This document shows, piece by piece, positions 1 to 11,160 of a stretch of DNA of 64,000 nucleotides. The notes below the pieces were generated by a model. That model ran no database searches. It was given only the letters and a program-made list of their open reading frames with translations, and was not told the DNA's origin. Position 1 is the first letter of the stretch, and every line of letters starts with the position of its first letter. Made by a program: the position numbers and the translations under genes. The stretch spans positions 23,649,642 to 23,713,641 of the forward strand of contig CM019715.1 of assembly GCA_009760885.1 (NCBI GenBank), read 5' to 3'. This DNA is from Achatina immaculata (lineage: Eukaryota > Mollusca > Gastropoda > Stylommatophora > Achatinidae).

Positions 1-1015
1 CCTTCTTACAGCACCTGACAACAAAATTTCCGCTGTTCTCCATTCTACGGAATCTCAGAGCAACGAGTGGTGGATGTTATCCAGAAGTCTACTACCGTCG
101 TCACTGTTAGTCCAACGATTATACAACGATGTCAGCGAACAGTTCAGGGCCACGAAAATCAACACCCCCCCCCTTTTCCCCAACCAACCTCCCCCCCATA
201 CACACATATACCTAAGTCACTAAGAAATTCCGGGTTGCTATTGTTGTTAGTACATTGTCCACATATAAACACACGGATCCTAAATTTGATGCAAATCTAC
301 TCTACAAAACTTGATCAGAAAAACAGAAAACGGAGGGAAGCGGATTCGATTACTGCCTGGCAGGGTTGCCACTAGTTTGTATTTTATTCTAGTTCGATGC
401 TTTGAAGGTTGATTGTATTGATGAATATATTAGGTGGACCATCATACCGGAGACTTGTGGAAGTCTTCAGATCCGAGGCACTTCATCAGTTGGTAAACTT
501 TGGTAAGCTCTAATACAAAACAGTTTTTAACTTCCATTGCTTCCTTTTCTGTACAGAATCCCTGTCTCATCGGTTATGTATATTCCTTTAGCCGATCCTT
601 GCATCTGACCCTAGTAAGTTTATGACGCAGATAACACTTGCATATGTCTGCGTGTCTGACAGTTTGTCTGTTTGTTTGTCTTTCCTCCGTCCGTTCATGG
701 GTCTTTAGTCTTTGGCACTGTTCATTTACGTGTTCCTTTAATTTTTTAAAAATTTCTCTTTCCCTTTTGTCTCTTTGAATGTCTGTCATTCTATTTTATT
801 TTCTTGTTCTCTGTCTGTCTCAGTCCCTCTTCCATCTTATCCTGCAGCCTCGCTTAAACGGCTCTTCTGAGTTTCATGTGGTTATCTTCTTCGTCAAAGT
901 CGTCTTCCCTCTTTCTTCATTTACTTAAGACTGAGCTAGAGAAGTATGTATGGCAGTTCAATTCAGATGAGGAAAAAATCTTACTGCTACAGAATTTTAG
1001 AAAACGTATAAATAA
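1..1015. other. Unassigned AT-rich DNA
   Basis: I see no gene here. A C-run lies near 166-174. Short open frames at 67-375 and 574-789 have low-complexity or unremarkable composition and match no family I recognise. Confidence 0.5.
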
Positions 1016-1078
1016 AGTTTATAAAAGTTTGTTAGGAGGCAAAGTTCCGCAACGGACATGAAAATGACTGATTGATAA
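1016..1078 (+). mobile_element. LINE-A 3' end fragment
   Basis: This is a very short 5'-truncated copy. The stretch reading GGAGGCAAAGTTCCGCAA followed by GGACATG and AATGACTGA matches the 3' terminus of the longer LINE-A copies (for example 13345-13396 and 26130-26173). The tail has decayed to TGACTGATTGATAAATAAA. LINE-A copies characteristically end in (TGAC)n or (TGAA)n rather than poly(A). Confidence 0.7.
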
Positions 1079-1189
1079 ATAAAGTTAATAAAATAACGAT
1101 TGCTAACTTTGGTTTTTGTGTAAACACAAAATTTTGTTTTAAAATATTGTCGAAAAAAAATCCGTCTGTAAATAGATCACTTAAACAGA

Positions 1190-1390
1190 TTCAGATTCAG
1201 ATTCCTTAAATGTAGACTGTTTAGATTTCTTAGACTCTTCAGATTCCTTAAATGTAGACTGTTTAGATTTCTTAGACTCTTCAGATTCCTTAAATGTAGA
1301 CTGTTTAGATTTCTTAGACTCTTCAGATTCCTTAAACAGAGCGTTCAGATTCCTTAAATATAGACTGTTTAGATTCATTATACGATTCAG
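1190..1390. repeat. 42-bp minisatellite, about 4 copies
   Basis: The unit contains CTTAAATGTAGACTGTTTAG and TTCTTAGACTCTTCAG and recurs every 42 bp. Because 42 is a multiple of three, the minus strand stays open as a 14-residue peptide repeat (FKESEESKKSKQST). I regard that frame as a by-product of the array. Confidence 0.9.
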
Positions 1391-2544
1391 GCAAGACTAA
1401 GGAGGTTAAAACAAAAAACCGATTCAGGAACAAGAATGTAAAGATCTTCAGAAGACATTCACCAAATCGTTCGTGAACAAACGAGAGTCTCATTGGCAGA
1501 GCACTCAATTCAAACCACGCAAAATGAAAACACTAAAGATTAATTTAGACGATGTCAGCAAAGACACTAAAGTCGATCGTAGCTGTGATAAGATTATTGA
1601 TAAAGACTGCTTCATCAGCTCATGTAAAAGAAGAAGAAAAATAAACGATCTAAAGCTAGTACAACACTTTGAAGCAGTAACCTAAATCCTTGTTAATGGT
1701 TGCAACATCTCAGCGGATATCCAGTGTTGTAGCTGTCAAAGTTACCTCGTCTTCACAAGATCGAAATGATGGTTCCCATAATGGCAATGCTGATGTTCGA
1801 ATAAGTGAATTAGACGGACGGACAAGCGCTTAATCTGTGTCTTAGAAGCTAAGCACGTTGAGGCTTGTTGACTGAACGACATGTAATGGGATCCGACAAT
1901 GTACTTTTTCCTGCCTTGGTCGGAGATTCCACACAACTTCATGGAATTATCTCCATTTCCCATCACTTTCTTTCTAATGTAGTGGTTTTAAAACTGGTAT
2001 AAACACCACTGGATGATATATTCCTGTGAATACAAATGCACTTAAGAGAAACTGAAGTGATTAATAGAAGTAAATTCTGTGAAAAGAAAGTATCATCTTT
2101 TCGACGCTATTTGCAGCAGAAGAAAGCAAGTAGAGGAGTCTCTTCCCGTGAATGTTTGCCCAGGTAGTGGACTGAGCTCCAGTTCTAACAACAATTCTTC
2201 ACCTCCTGTTTCGCTCGCAGAACTAACCACCACTTACAATCGACGATCCAGATCAAAGAGGTCTACTGTCCAATCAGGCTAAGCTCAGGTAGCGTGGTTG
2301 TTCGGCTGAACTATATCACTGGACGTAATCAAAAAGCCCCCCCCCCCTTGTGGTAGGTTAGACTGACATCAGACGTCTGCCAGGGTTGTTCCTACATGCC
2401 TGTCCCGCCTCGGGAACAGAGGCACTGTTATGCAAAAGCCGACGCAGTGTACAAGGATCAACGAAACAAACACTAGCAAAACATATTACATTCATCCAGG
2501 GCGTCATCTCTGTGTATCAATCAACGTGCAGAACAATAGCGTTA
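1391..2544. other. Unassigned DNA with two short open frames
   Basis: Open frames at 1473-1685 (+, lysine-rich, 70 residues) and 2079-2282 (+, serine-rich, 67 residues) are too short and too plain in composition to call genes. A C-run lies at 2337-2347. No repeat family is recognisable. Confidence 0.4.
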
Positions 2545-2615
2545 GAGATGAGGGATCGAGTACTCTGAAGAAGCATACTAACCAACGCCAGTCGGCAAGG
2601 CACGTGATAATGATG
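2545..2615 (+). mobile_element. LINE-D 3' end fragment
   Basis: GGATCGAGTACTCTGAAGAAG, ACCAACGCCAGTCGGCA and a GATAATGATGAT tail match the 3' end of the LINE-D copies at 23091-23862 (-) and 33205-33565 (+). Only the last ~70 bp are present, as expected for a severely 5'-truncated insertion. Confidence 0.75.
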
Positions 2616-3690
2616 ATATACCTCAGAGTGGCGGAGCCTCCTCCAAGAAACAAAGCCCACTCGCCACTGGGAGACAATGTGACAGTGGGTTCGAACACGG
2701 GTTTTTCATTTGAGAAACCCAGGTTCCAGATCTGAACCCTAGTTAAAGATCCAGGCTTTTCTCTGTCTAGATCGTAACAAACAAGCTCATCCTTGTAAGT
2801 TCCTGGTCACTACCTCCAGGCGACCGGTTTTATCCCATATCCCGACAGTCCACCTGCCACCACTTTTGCTGAGAAGTTGATAAGATTTTGTATTTGATTT
2901 ATATGTCACAACATTCCACTTGATGTGACCGCATTACAGGATGGTCACTACAATATTTGCTGACAAAAGCTGAAAGTTTCTGATATAAAGAGGCATACAA
3001 AAAACCTGCAGCATAAACAAAAATACTTGAATTCATAAGAATAAAAAAAAAATATCTACAGCATTCTTCAGTTAGCAAACTGATAACGATTTCTTCCCAT
3101 CTTTTTATTTCTATTCCTTTCCGAGCTTCCTTCATGATTGAAATGAGTCTCTCCTCATGGCAAAGATTAAATCCATTATACTTCTTTTATCTAAGAGTCA
3201 TAAGGACTTTATGGATTTTCTTTAGAAAGTCTACACTTAGAGTTAACAAAACTGAAAGGAAACGGTGAAAAAAGAGTAATATACGAAGACTTTTTCTGTG
3301 CATGAAAAACGAATGGAGTGTTGGGGCAATAAAAAAAAATCTTGGCGCATAATGACAGAGGAAATTGGCTGGTAGAGCTCTAGTTTTAGACAGAGATTTA
3401 TTGTCTAGTGGAAATACAATACCGCGTGTCAATATTGCGATCCCAAAAACAAAGGATTGCTTCTCGTGAGGGAAGCCGCACAAAATGAAGTCCCTTGGCA
3501 TGCGTTGACCAACAGAAGATTACGTTAAGGTCTGATTACACGAGGCCAATGTTTCCCTGGTGTCAGGTAAGTGAATTAATTTATTTGATAAAGGCTTTCC
3601 CTTTGTTGTACAGTTAGGATACAAAATATAGCGGCAGAGTTAACGCTTAATGTAACGTATGTTCGTGTTTTAGAGATTGAGACTGCTTGA
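2616..3690. other. Unassigned DNA; small hairpin at 2699-2720
   Basis: A GGGTTTTTC / GAGAAACCC stem of 9 bp (one G-T pair) with loop ATTT lies at 2699-2720, directly after a GGTTCGAA-like stretch. Nothing else is recognisable. The open frames on the minus strand (2899-3135, 3187-3501) match nothing I know. Confidence 0.4.
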
Positions 3691-3693
3691 GCT

Positions 3694-3726
3694 ATGCATA
3701 CATACATACATACATACATACATACA

Positions 3727-3762
<36 letters not shown>

Positions 3763-3906
3763 CACACATACATACATACATACATACATACATACATACA
3801 TAATACATACATATACATACATATATACATACATATATACATACATACATATATACATACATATACATACATACATACATACATACATACATACATACAT
3901 ACATAC
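3694..3906. repeat. (CATA)n microsatellite, about 213 bp
   Basis: Nearly pure CATA repeats with a few TATA/CACA interruptions. Several frames stay open on both strands (Thr-Tyr-Ile-His or Met-Tyr-Val-Cys periodicities) simply because a 4-bp unit cycles through all phases without a stop. Confidence 0.97.
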
Positions 3907-4165
3907 GGTTAGACAAAGAAAAAAAACACATTTGCATGTATGTATATGTGCCTGTGTGTGGGTATGTATTGATATTTCAGTAATATGAGCGCCTGTTAAA
4001 TGACCGCAGGATCTGGGGTTCGAATACCACAGGCTTACTGTAGCCCAGTGTATAATTTGGCTCTATCCCTCCTCTTTTGTTAGAACCTTATGGCAGGGAA
4101 TATCTGACTACAAAAGATAGCACTCTAAAATACACTGAATTTATTTGTGTTAACTGAAAGTATGA

Positions 4166-4456
4166 TACATGCTTGGATATCTATTTTACGAATGCGAGGC
4201 ATGGTCAGTCACTAACGAAGTACAACGCCTACTGGAAGCTGTGTGGTTCCTTAGATGAATGCATGAACAGCAAAGAAATCAAAGGAAGAGGTTCTGAGAG
4301 ATGAGACAAACAATAGCAAAAGGCATATAAAGACAATCCAAATTCTTCAGAAATCTAGAATACACTGTGACAACGGTAAAGATAGAACGCAAAAGAGATC
4401 GAGGTAGACAGAGAGAGAAAATGCTGGACGAACTAACTAGATGGCACGGACAAAGG
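4166..4456 (+). mobile_element. Decayed LINE-D-like 3' region (D2)
   Basis: Reading through several stops and frame changes gives the retroelement C-terminal pattern: TATGAATGCGAGGCATGGTCA (a YECEAWS-like version of YGSESW), GAAGCTGTGTGGTTC (EAVWFLR), then an ERKRDRGRQREK basic block and EMLDELTRWHG-like residues. It resembles the minus-strand copy at 41710-42050. Its 3' end abuts LINE-E tail-to-tail at a shared (ATC)n run (4458-4480). Confidence 0.65.
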
Positions 4457-5345
4457 ATACTATCATCATCATCATCATCGCCTTTCACTCCCTTGAGAGC
4501 ATAGGCCACGGATAAAGGCTCTCCAGTCATCCCTGTTCTTGGAATTATTCTCTGTTTTCTTCTATGCCTTCCATGTGTATCCCTTGTCTCTGAGCACTGT
4601 CATAATTTCTCTTCTCCAAGCGAGTCTAGGTCTTCAAAGTTTTCTATTACCTTGAGGATTCCATGTCAGTGCCTGTCTTGCTATGCTAGTTCGGGTTTTC
4701 TCAGAGTGTGGCCAGTCCACTTCCTTTTCCTATACATGATTTGCATGTTCATAGGTTCTTGTCCTGCCCTTTCCCAGACCTCCTTGTTCCTGATCTTATC
4801 CTGCCATTTAATGTTTAAAATCCTCCTCAAGCAGTAGATCATGAATGTTTGTATCCTCTGTTGTATTGTCTTGGTCATAACCCTTGTCTCTGAACCATAT
4901 AGCAGGACAGTCTTTATGTTTGTATTTAAAAGCCTAAGTTTGGTTCTTCTTTTGATGTTCTTATATGACCATATTTTGTTAAGTTGGATAAATGCTGTCC
5001 TGACCTTGGTTACTCTAGCTTTATCATCCTTTTCCGTTCCCCATATTTATCTACTATGCTGCCTAAATATGTGAAATACTCAACTTCCTCAGTTGGCACT
5101 CCCTCAGTTACCATGATGCTATTGTTTGCACTATTACTTTTCATTATCTTTGTTTTTTTGTCTGTTAATATATAGTCCCTGTTTAGCTGAATTCTTGCTT
5201 AAGATCTAAAGTTTCTCTTGTGTTTGAGTGTGGCTGTGTTCCAGAAGTGCCATGTCATCTGCTAAGTCAAGGTCTTCCAATTGGTTCCACAATGTCCGTA
5301 ATATCCATTTTTTTTCCCTTGTACAAAGGACACCAGTACAGCTTA
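4457..5345 (-). mobile_element. LINE-E copy, RT C-terminal half
   Basis: Read on the minus strand from right to left, the RT active-site box appears as LADDMALLEHS at about 5235-5275. Further on come the C-terminal pieces RILNIKWQDKIRNKEVWERAG and RKRKWTGHTLRKP (about 4681-4860) and a terminus ending in (GAT)n at 4458-4480. The same family occurs on the plus strand at 59500-59845. Frame breaks and missing N-terminal RT and endonuclease make it inactive. The type is APE-class non-LTR; the clade is uncertain. Confidence 0.75.
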
Positions 5346-5400
5346 TAATCAGCACTTGGAGCAGAGAATTGTGGAAAAGCATGATAGCCAAGGCCAGCCT
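5346..5400 (+). mobile_element. LINE-D 3' fragment
   Basis: GAATTGTGGAAAAGCATGATAGCCAAGGCCAGCC aligns by eye with TACTCTGGAGAAGCATAATAGCCAACGCCAGTCGG of LINE-D (33505-33540). It sits between the LINE-E 5' truncation point and the 18-bp minisatellite. Confidence 0.5.
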
Positions 5401-6452
5401 ACAGGGCAACAGATAGAGGCAGGTCAACAGATAGAGGAAGGGCAACAGATAGAAGAAGGGAAACAGAGGCAGGGCAACAGATAGAGGAAGGGCAACAGAT
5501 AGAGGCAAGGCAACAGATAGAGGAAGGGCAACAGATAGAGGCAAGGCAACAGATAGAGGAAGGGCAACAGACAGAAGCAGGGAAACAGAGGCAGGGCAAC
5601 AGATAGAGGCAGGGAACAGGTAGAGGCATAGCAACAGATAGAGGAAGGGCAACAGATAGAGGCAAGGCAACAGATAGAGGAAGGGCAACAGATAGAGGCA
5701 AGGCAACAGATAGAGGCTGGGAAACAGGTAGAGGCAGGGAAACAGATAGAGGCAGGGAAACAGATAGAGGCATGGCAACAGATAGAGGCAAGGCAGCAGA
5801 TAGAGGCAGGGCAACAGATAGAGGCTGGGAAACAGATAGAGGCAGGGCAACAGATAGAGGCAGGGAAACAGATAGAGGAAGGGCAACAGATAGAAGCAGG
5901 GAAACAGATAGAGGCAGGGCAACAGGTAGAACCAGGGCAGCAGACAGAGGCAGGGAAACAGATAGAGGCAGGGCAACAGATAGAGGCAGGGAAACAGATA
6001 GAAGCAGGCAAACAGATAGAGCCAGGGCAGCAGATAGAGGCAGGGCAACAGATAGAGGCAGGGAAACAGATAGAAGCAGGCAAACAGATAGAGCCAGGGC
6101 AGCAGATAGAGGCAGGGAAACAGATAGAGGCTGGGAAACAGATAGAGCCAGGGCAACAGATAGAGGCAGGGAAACAGATAGAAGCAGGGAAACAGATAGA
6201 GCCAGGACAGCAGATAGAAGCAGGGAAACAGATAGAGCCAAGGCAGCAGATAGAGGCAGGGAAACAGATAGAGGCTGGGAAACAGATAGAAGCTGGGAAA
6301 CAGATAGAGGCAGGGAAACAGATAGAAGCAAGGAAACAGATAGAGGCAAGGCAACAGATAGAGGCAGGGCAACACATAGAGGTAGGGAAACAGATAGAGG
6401 CAGGGCAACAGATAGAGGCAGGGCAGCAGATAGAGGCAGGGCAGCAGACAGA
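5401..6452. repeat. 18-bp minisatellite, about 58 copies (~1.05 kb)
   Basis: The unit is GGCAGGGCAACAGATAGA with variants (GGAA, GGGAAACAG, AGCAGG). The left part (to about 5770) includes shortened units and more GGAAG variants; the right part is more regular. Because 18 is divisible by three and stops are rare, three minus-strand frames and one plus-strand frame stay open for 240-400 codons, encoding six-residue repeats (TDRGRA on plus, CLYLLP or SVALPL on minus). No start context, splice signal or non-repetitive domain supports a protein. Confidence 0.95.
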
Positions 6453-7395
6453 TACTTGGATATCACTGGCATGTGTCTGACAGTTTCTAGAAACTAACAT
6501 ATAAAAACTAAGTTAGAATATCCCATATAACAGTATACTGGAAAATGTACTATTACGGAGCTTGGATTGTCATAAAATAGATCTATTCCGGGCTATTTTA
6601 ATATTCTGATCATTTGATTTAAAGCTCTTGGTATTTTTTGTTGTATAAGAGTGCAATTAAAAGATCAGGGTTGAGACGTTAAACTCCTCGAGATTTTTTA
6701 TGAACTTAGCCTTGACATGTTAGTAACAGAAAAGTTATTTTCGGGATGAAGGTCGTAAACAGGTAGAATCACGGGCTGAGTGATTCTCGGGATAGAAACT
6801 TCGGGAAGATTTAGGAATAGGAATTGTGGTTGATATGTAAGGACCAAACTCTTAGGTAGAAAAAGGATTAGGATTAGACTGATTGGTAGCTTGAGAGGCA
6901 TTATGACTGTAGATTCATTATGTAGAGATTGACTGAGAAGGATGTTTCAGATAGAATGCTAGGATGTGAACTGTTAGTTTCTTTTCTTCCTCATGGATCC
7001 AATGTATAAATTTTAGATGCAGCTACGAGTTGTTAGAAATAGGTTGTAACAGAAGAAATGTGAAATATTGATTTTTTGGTAGGACTTTTAAGTCCGATAT
7101 TTTTCGTGATGTGAAGTTGTATATAAGGATCCACATAATTTTCAGTGAGCTAGTAAGTTGGCTCTTATTCCATCATGTTGAATGCCTGTTTTTCCTAGCT
7201 GAGAGTAGTGACTGTTGCCCACTCCCTCCCTACATGGCGAACTAGTTCTCGTCTGGAGAGGAGTTTGATTGCTCATCTGTTTACTCAGTTTATTGCTACA
7301 TTCTCACTTATCCACCACTCATTTTTTCCATAATAAATATGTGTAATTGCTATCAATTTGAGTGTTGGTGGTTCTCAAACTGTTGAGATGTGTTC
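6453..7395. other. Unassigned DNA
   Basis: No recognisable gene or repeat in about 940 bp. The only open frame of note (6698-6901, minus) is 67 residues and unremarkable. Confidence 0.5.
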
Positions 7396-7420
7396 GTTCT
7401 TAGTTCATTCATTCATTCAT

Positions 7421-8011
7421 TCATTCCTTTGCATGTCCCTTGCGGAACTTTGCCTCCCTAACAGCACTCCTGTAGGCCTCTCGGTTGTGAGCAAGATGGC
7501 CAGCTGCTGCTGCATCCATTTCCAGATCATCAACGATGTCTTGCAGCCATCTTCGTTTCGGTCTTCCTCTTTTTCTTTTTCCCATTATGTATCCTTCCAA
7601 TACGGTCTTCTCTAAATTATCATGACGTTTAATGTGGCCAAAATATTTAAGTTTTCTCTCTTTAATCCTCTTTACTAGCCAGCCTTCTTCAATATTAAGC
7701 TCTTGTAGTATAGATATATTTGTTCTTTTTTGTGTCCACGATATTTGGAGAACTCTTCTATAGCATTTACATTCAAAGGCATTTATGTGCTTCTCAGCTG
7801 TTTTGTTAAGTGTCCAGGTCTCACAGGCATATGTTGCGATGGGAAAGATGCATGCCCTTAAAAATCTTATTTTTGTGGTTCTGTCTGCTCCTCTCCACAG
7901 ATTCTTTATTTGTTTTACTTTCTGAAGAGCAATAGATGTCCTCCTTTTAATTTCCCGCATTGTATCTCCATTATTAGTTAGTAGTGATCCAAGATATTCA
8001 AAACTCTCCAC
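7421..8011 (-). pseudogene. LINE-A C-terminal domain
   Basis: This 196-residue segment has the YLGS block, TYACETWTLNK, CYRRVLQISW, RKLKYFGHIKRHD and GKRKRGRPKRRW. That succession is typical of the C-terminal end of RTE-like and related endonuclease-reverse transcriptases. The final residues (EAYRSAVREAKFRKGHAKE) lie at the very 3' end, so the element has almost no 3' UTR before its tetranucleotide tail, a trait known from the RTE clade. Assignment to RTE rather than a neighbouring clade is inference. Confidence 0.85.
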
Positions 8012-8451
8012 TTCTTCCAGTTTTTCCTCACTGATACATATTTCAGTTGCCTGTTTGTTTTGTCAGTTGTCATCACTTTAGTTTTCTTTGCATTAAGATA
8101 GAGGTTCTGCTCTTCGCTGTTCTTGCGGACTGACATAATTAGTTTTTCCATTCCTTCTTGTGTTGTGGACAGCAATACTGTGTCATCAGCATATCTAATC
8201 TCTGGTATTTCATAACCTCCAACTGTTATGGCATCGTAATATTCTTTGTCTACATCTTCTCTAACATTCCTCATTATATTTTCAGTATACAAGTTAAATA
8301 AGTAGGGTGACAATATGCACCCCTGACGGACCCCTTGTTTTATGTCAAACCAAGTTGTTGTTTCACCATTTATTCTTACTGCTGCTTGTTGGTCTAAATA
8401 CAGCAGTGATGTTAATTGTATCAAATGTGTTGGAAATCCCATTTTTTCCAT
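7978..8451 (-). pseudogene. LINE-A RT catalytic segment (YADD)
   Basis: This 157-residue segment holds the palm motifs: GVRQGCILSPYLFNLY and the catalytic box YADDTVLLS, encoded near 8176-8193. Both catalytic aspartates of YADD are intact. A frameshift near 8040 breaks the continuation after the KTNRQLKY region, so the following EVESFEYLGSLLTNNGD block lies in another frame (7421-8011). The segment continues the 8502-9431 piece after a second shift. Confidence 0.88.
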
Positions 8452-8501
8452 TATTTCCCAAAGTTTCTGGTGTTGTACACAATCAAATGCCTTTGAGTAG
8501 T

Positions 8502-9431
8502 CTATAAAGGATAATATAGATTCACATTAAACTCCCTGCATTTCTCTATTATTAATCTTAGATTGAATATATGATCTCTTGATCCTCTTCCTTGCCTGAA
8601 GCCAGCTTGGACCATATTGACTTCTTCTTCTATTTTCTTTCGAAGTCTACCCATTATGATTTTTAACAGAATTTTACTGGCATGACTAATCAGGGCAACA
8701 GTTCTGTAGTTGGTGCATAATTTCAGGTTACCCTTTTTTGGCAGTGGTATGAATACAGTTCTTTTCCATTCTTTTGGCCAAATACCTGAATGCCATATCT
8801 TTTTACATAGTGCATGATAGATTGTTGCACACTCCTTTCCTCCTGCTTTAATAAATTCAGCGGTTATCTCATCACATCCTGGTGATTTACCATTTTTCAG
8901 ACTCTTTATTGCCCATAAAACTTCTTCCATTGTCGGCTCGGGTTCTTTCTCCTCCAATAATAATTCACACTGTTGATTTCTGCTTCCACAGTCGGTTGTT
9001 TCATACATTCTTTTGCAATATTCCTTCCATCTTTCCAGAATTTCCTCTGTCTCTGTCAGGGAATTCCCCATCTCATCACAAATTACATTTAGCTTAGGTG
9101 TGACATTTCTCGTCAATGTCTTCATTTCTTTAAACATTTCACTATCTCTTCCACACCTCTGATGTTCTTCTATTCTTTCACAACAATCTTGTATGTATTG
9201 TTTTTTGTCTTTTCTTATGTTTCTTCGTACTTCTTTTGTTAAAGTTTTATATTTATCTTTGTTGTTGTTTGTCACTCTCCATTGCGTCTTCATTTCTCTA
9301 CATTGTTTTATCAGTTCTAGTGTACCTGCTGTGATCCATCTATTCTTTTGTGTTTTCTTTACTGGAACCATGTCTTTAGCTGTTGTTACTAAGATATCTT
9401 TGGCCTGCGTAGCCAATTCATCTGGTGTCAT
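8502..9431 (-). pseudogene. LINE-A RT N-terminal segment
   Basis: This 309-residue open segment covers the region before and at the start of reverse transcriptase. It contains a basic linker, the SLKNGKSPGCDEITAEF block (RT region 0/1), WPKEWKRTVFIPLPKKG, NYRTVALISHASKILLKII and QAGFRQGRGSRDHIFNLR (RT regions 2-3). In the parent element the product copies its own RNA into DNA at a nicked chromosomal target. The frame is lost just after LYYPL, where the sister copy at 21540 continues with the FIDYSKAFD block. The first Met is not a natural start, since the intact parent protein would begin with the endonuclease. Confidence 0.85.
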
Positions 9432-9435
9432 CTTA

Positions 9436-9934
9436 GTTACACATTAAAATTCCTCAGATGTAACCAGAAGATAGAGTAAGGAAAAGTACAGTTTACCATT
9501 TGGGTGGCGGCTTTACACAGTTTGCGAAGTACTTAAATTATTGCCGTGTCTGTAACTAGCAGACAGATGCACGGTTCGTTATGCATAATTATTTTTTTCT
9601 AAATGTGCTGGAGTATGTCATTAACAATTTTTTGTCCTGATTGTTCAAAACATGTCCAGGCTTTTCTGAAATGTCCAATCATCTCTAACGTCGCCGTCGT
9701 ACTTATCATGAGAATATTATCTTTTTGTTTTTTGTTTTGTTTGTTTCTCTAGCTGCAGATTTCATATATTTATGAAGCATGATTTGACAAGGGAATATGG
9801 TTTCCCTTTGTTTTCCGTTTAATTATGTATTCTCCACTAGTCTTTGTCTAAAGAGACTGACCTACAAGGCAGCAGGGTACCTGTTCTGGTCTGCTGGTGT
9901 CTATTCAGACAGATACAGCAGACCTCTGTATTGT
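9436..9934. other. Unassigned DNA
   Basis: About 500 bp of AT-rich sequence with T-runs and no recognisable gene or repeat family. Confidence 0.45.
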
Positions 9935-10262
9935 GAGGCCGTCCCACCATCCGCCACTTGACTTAATCACTTGGTGGAAGGACATGCTTCTCCCTGTACG
10001 TCTACATCTAGAGGCTGTCCCACCATCCGCCACTTGACTTAAGCACTTGGTGGAAGGACAGGCTTTTCCCTGCACGTCTATATCTAGAGGCTGTCCCACC
10101 ATCCGCCACTTGACTTAAGCACTTGGTGGAAGGACAGGCTTTTCCCTGTACGTCTATATCTAGAGGCCGTCCCACCATCCGCCACTTGACTTAAGCACTT
10201 GGTGGAAGGACAGGCTTTTCCCTGCAGGTCTACATCTAGAGGCTGTCCCACCAATCGCTGCC
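9935..10262. repeat. 76-bp minisatellite, 4 copies plus a partial
   Basis: Units begin at 9935, 10011, 10087, 10163 and 10239 (GAGGCYGTCCCACC), an exact 76-bp period with a few substitutions. Each unit contains CACTTGACTTAAGCACTTGG and its near-inverted neighbour CCACCATCCGCCACTTG / CACTTGGTGG, so each can fold into a short hairpin. Confidence 0.93.
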
Positions 10263-10267
10263 CGGTG

Positions 10268-10368
10268 TGACCAAGTGGCACGGAAAAAGAAAAGCATCGG
10301 AAGCACCAAGGATCGCATAAGACGGGGAAGCATGACCACCAACGCTATCCGGCACGGTATAATGATGA
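10268..10368 (+). mobile_element. LINE-D 3' fragment
   Basis: CACCAAGGATCGCATAAG, GAAGCATGACCACCAACGC and TCCGGCACGGTATAATGATGAT correspond to the last ~100 bp of LINE-D (compare 33490-33555). The tail is (ATG)n-like. Confidence 0.65.
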
Positions 10369-10477
10369 TTTGAACCTCCTGTTATGTGATGCGTTCCGGT
10401 GAAGGAAGGTAACATCCGTGTCGTGCCAAATGTAGATTCCTCTTATCTTATATATATCTTATATCCTTCCCGTGCCG

Positions 10478-11128
10478 TTAAACGTCACATAGGGCTCGCA
10501 AAGTAGTTCGCCAATTTTTCCTGTCTTCAGCGAGTCTTTCAACCTCATCAAAGGATTCTATGCCTGTTAACTTGGCCTCTCTTAATAATGTCCTCTTCAG
10601 AGTTTCACGCGGTCTGCCCCTTTTTCTTCGGCCTGTTGTGTTCCACTTGATAGCTTGTTTTGGGATTCTCTGATCATTTCTTCTCATCAAGTGACCAACA
10701 TATGTCCATCTCTTTTTCCTGATCACCCATGAGACTGGTTGTTGTTCAGTCATCTGTCTTATCTCTGCATTGTTCTTGAATTCATTCCACTTGATGCCGA
10801 GTATTTTCCTTAGGCATTTGTTTTCAAAAGAGTCTAATTTCTTTTCTATTTCTTTAGTTGTTTTCCAGCTTTCACATGCATAAATGAGGGTGGATATTAC
10901 ATTTGAATTGAATAGTCTTAACTTGGTTTTTGTGCTTATAACTTTTGGATTCCATATGTTCTCAAGATTCTTGAAGATTGATGCTGCTTTTGCAATTCTG
11001 ATCCTAACTTCCTTTCTAGTGTCACCATCCTGGTCTATGTAGCTGCCAAGGTATGCAAATTGATTTACTTCTTCAATATCTGTCCCTTCTATGTGTATTT
11101 TTCCATTTTGATTGATGGGAATTTTCAT
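10478..11128 (-). pseudogene. LINE-C C-terminal domain
   Basis: These 216 residues carry the NQFAYLGSYIDQDGD block, LIYACESWKTTKEIEKKL, CLRKILGIKW, KKRWTYVGHLMRRNDQ and RRKRGRPRETLKRTLLREAKL, ending RKNWRTTLRALCDV. It continues the 11161-12648 RT after one frameshift. The expected linking residues GLEINKDKTKIM are visible in the shifted frame at about 11125-11160. The domain is found at the C-terminus of RTE-like LINEs; its molecular role is not well established. Confidence 0.9.
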
Positions 11129-11160
11129 TATTTTTGTTTTGTCCTTGTTAATTTCAAGTC

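Larger units (their letters stand above)
7396..9435 (-). mobile_element. LINE-A copy, 5'-truncated, ~2.04 kb
   Basis: On the minus strand this carries, in order, the pre-RT linker, the full RT core and the C-terminal region of an APE-type non-LTR retrotransposon. It ends at (CATT)n, i.e. (AATG)n on the sense strand (7407-7430). The left boundary shows TCTTAGTT and the right boundary ATCTTAGTT, a possible short target duplication. The upstream endonuclease is missing, as in TPRT-type 5' truncation. At least two frameshifts split the ORF, near 8000 and 8500. Confidence 0.9.

Noticed and set aside
2079..2282. Short serine-rich frame as a gene
   Set aside because: Only 67 codons, no domain and no splice or promoter evidence. 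Kept as unassigned DNA.
3576..3988. Several open frames on both strands
   Set aside because: (CATA)n microsatellite translated in all phases.
5206..6500. Open frames of 357-400 codons on the minus strand and 241 on the plus strand
   Set aside because: They are the 18-bp minisatellite read in several phases. The only non-repeat codons belong to flanking LINE-E sequence.
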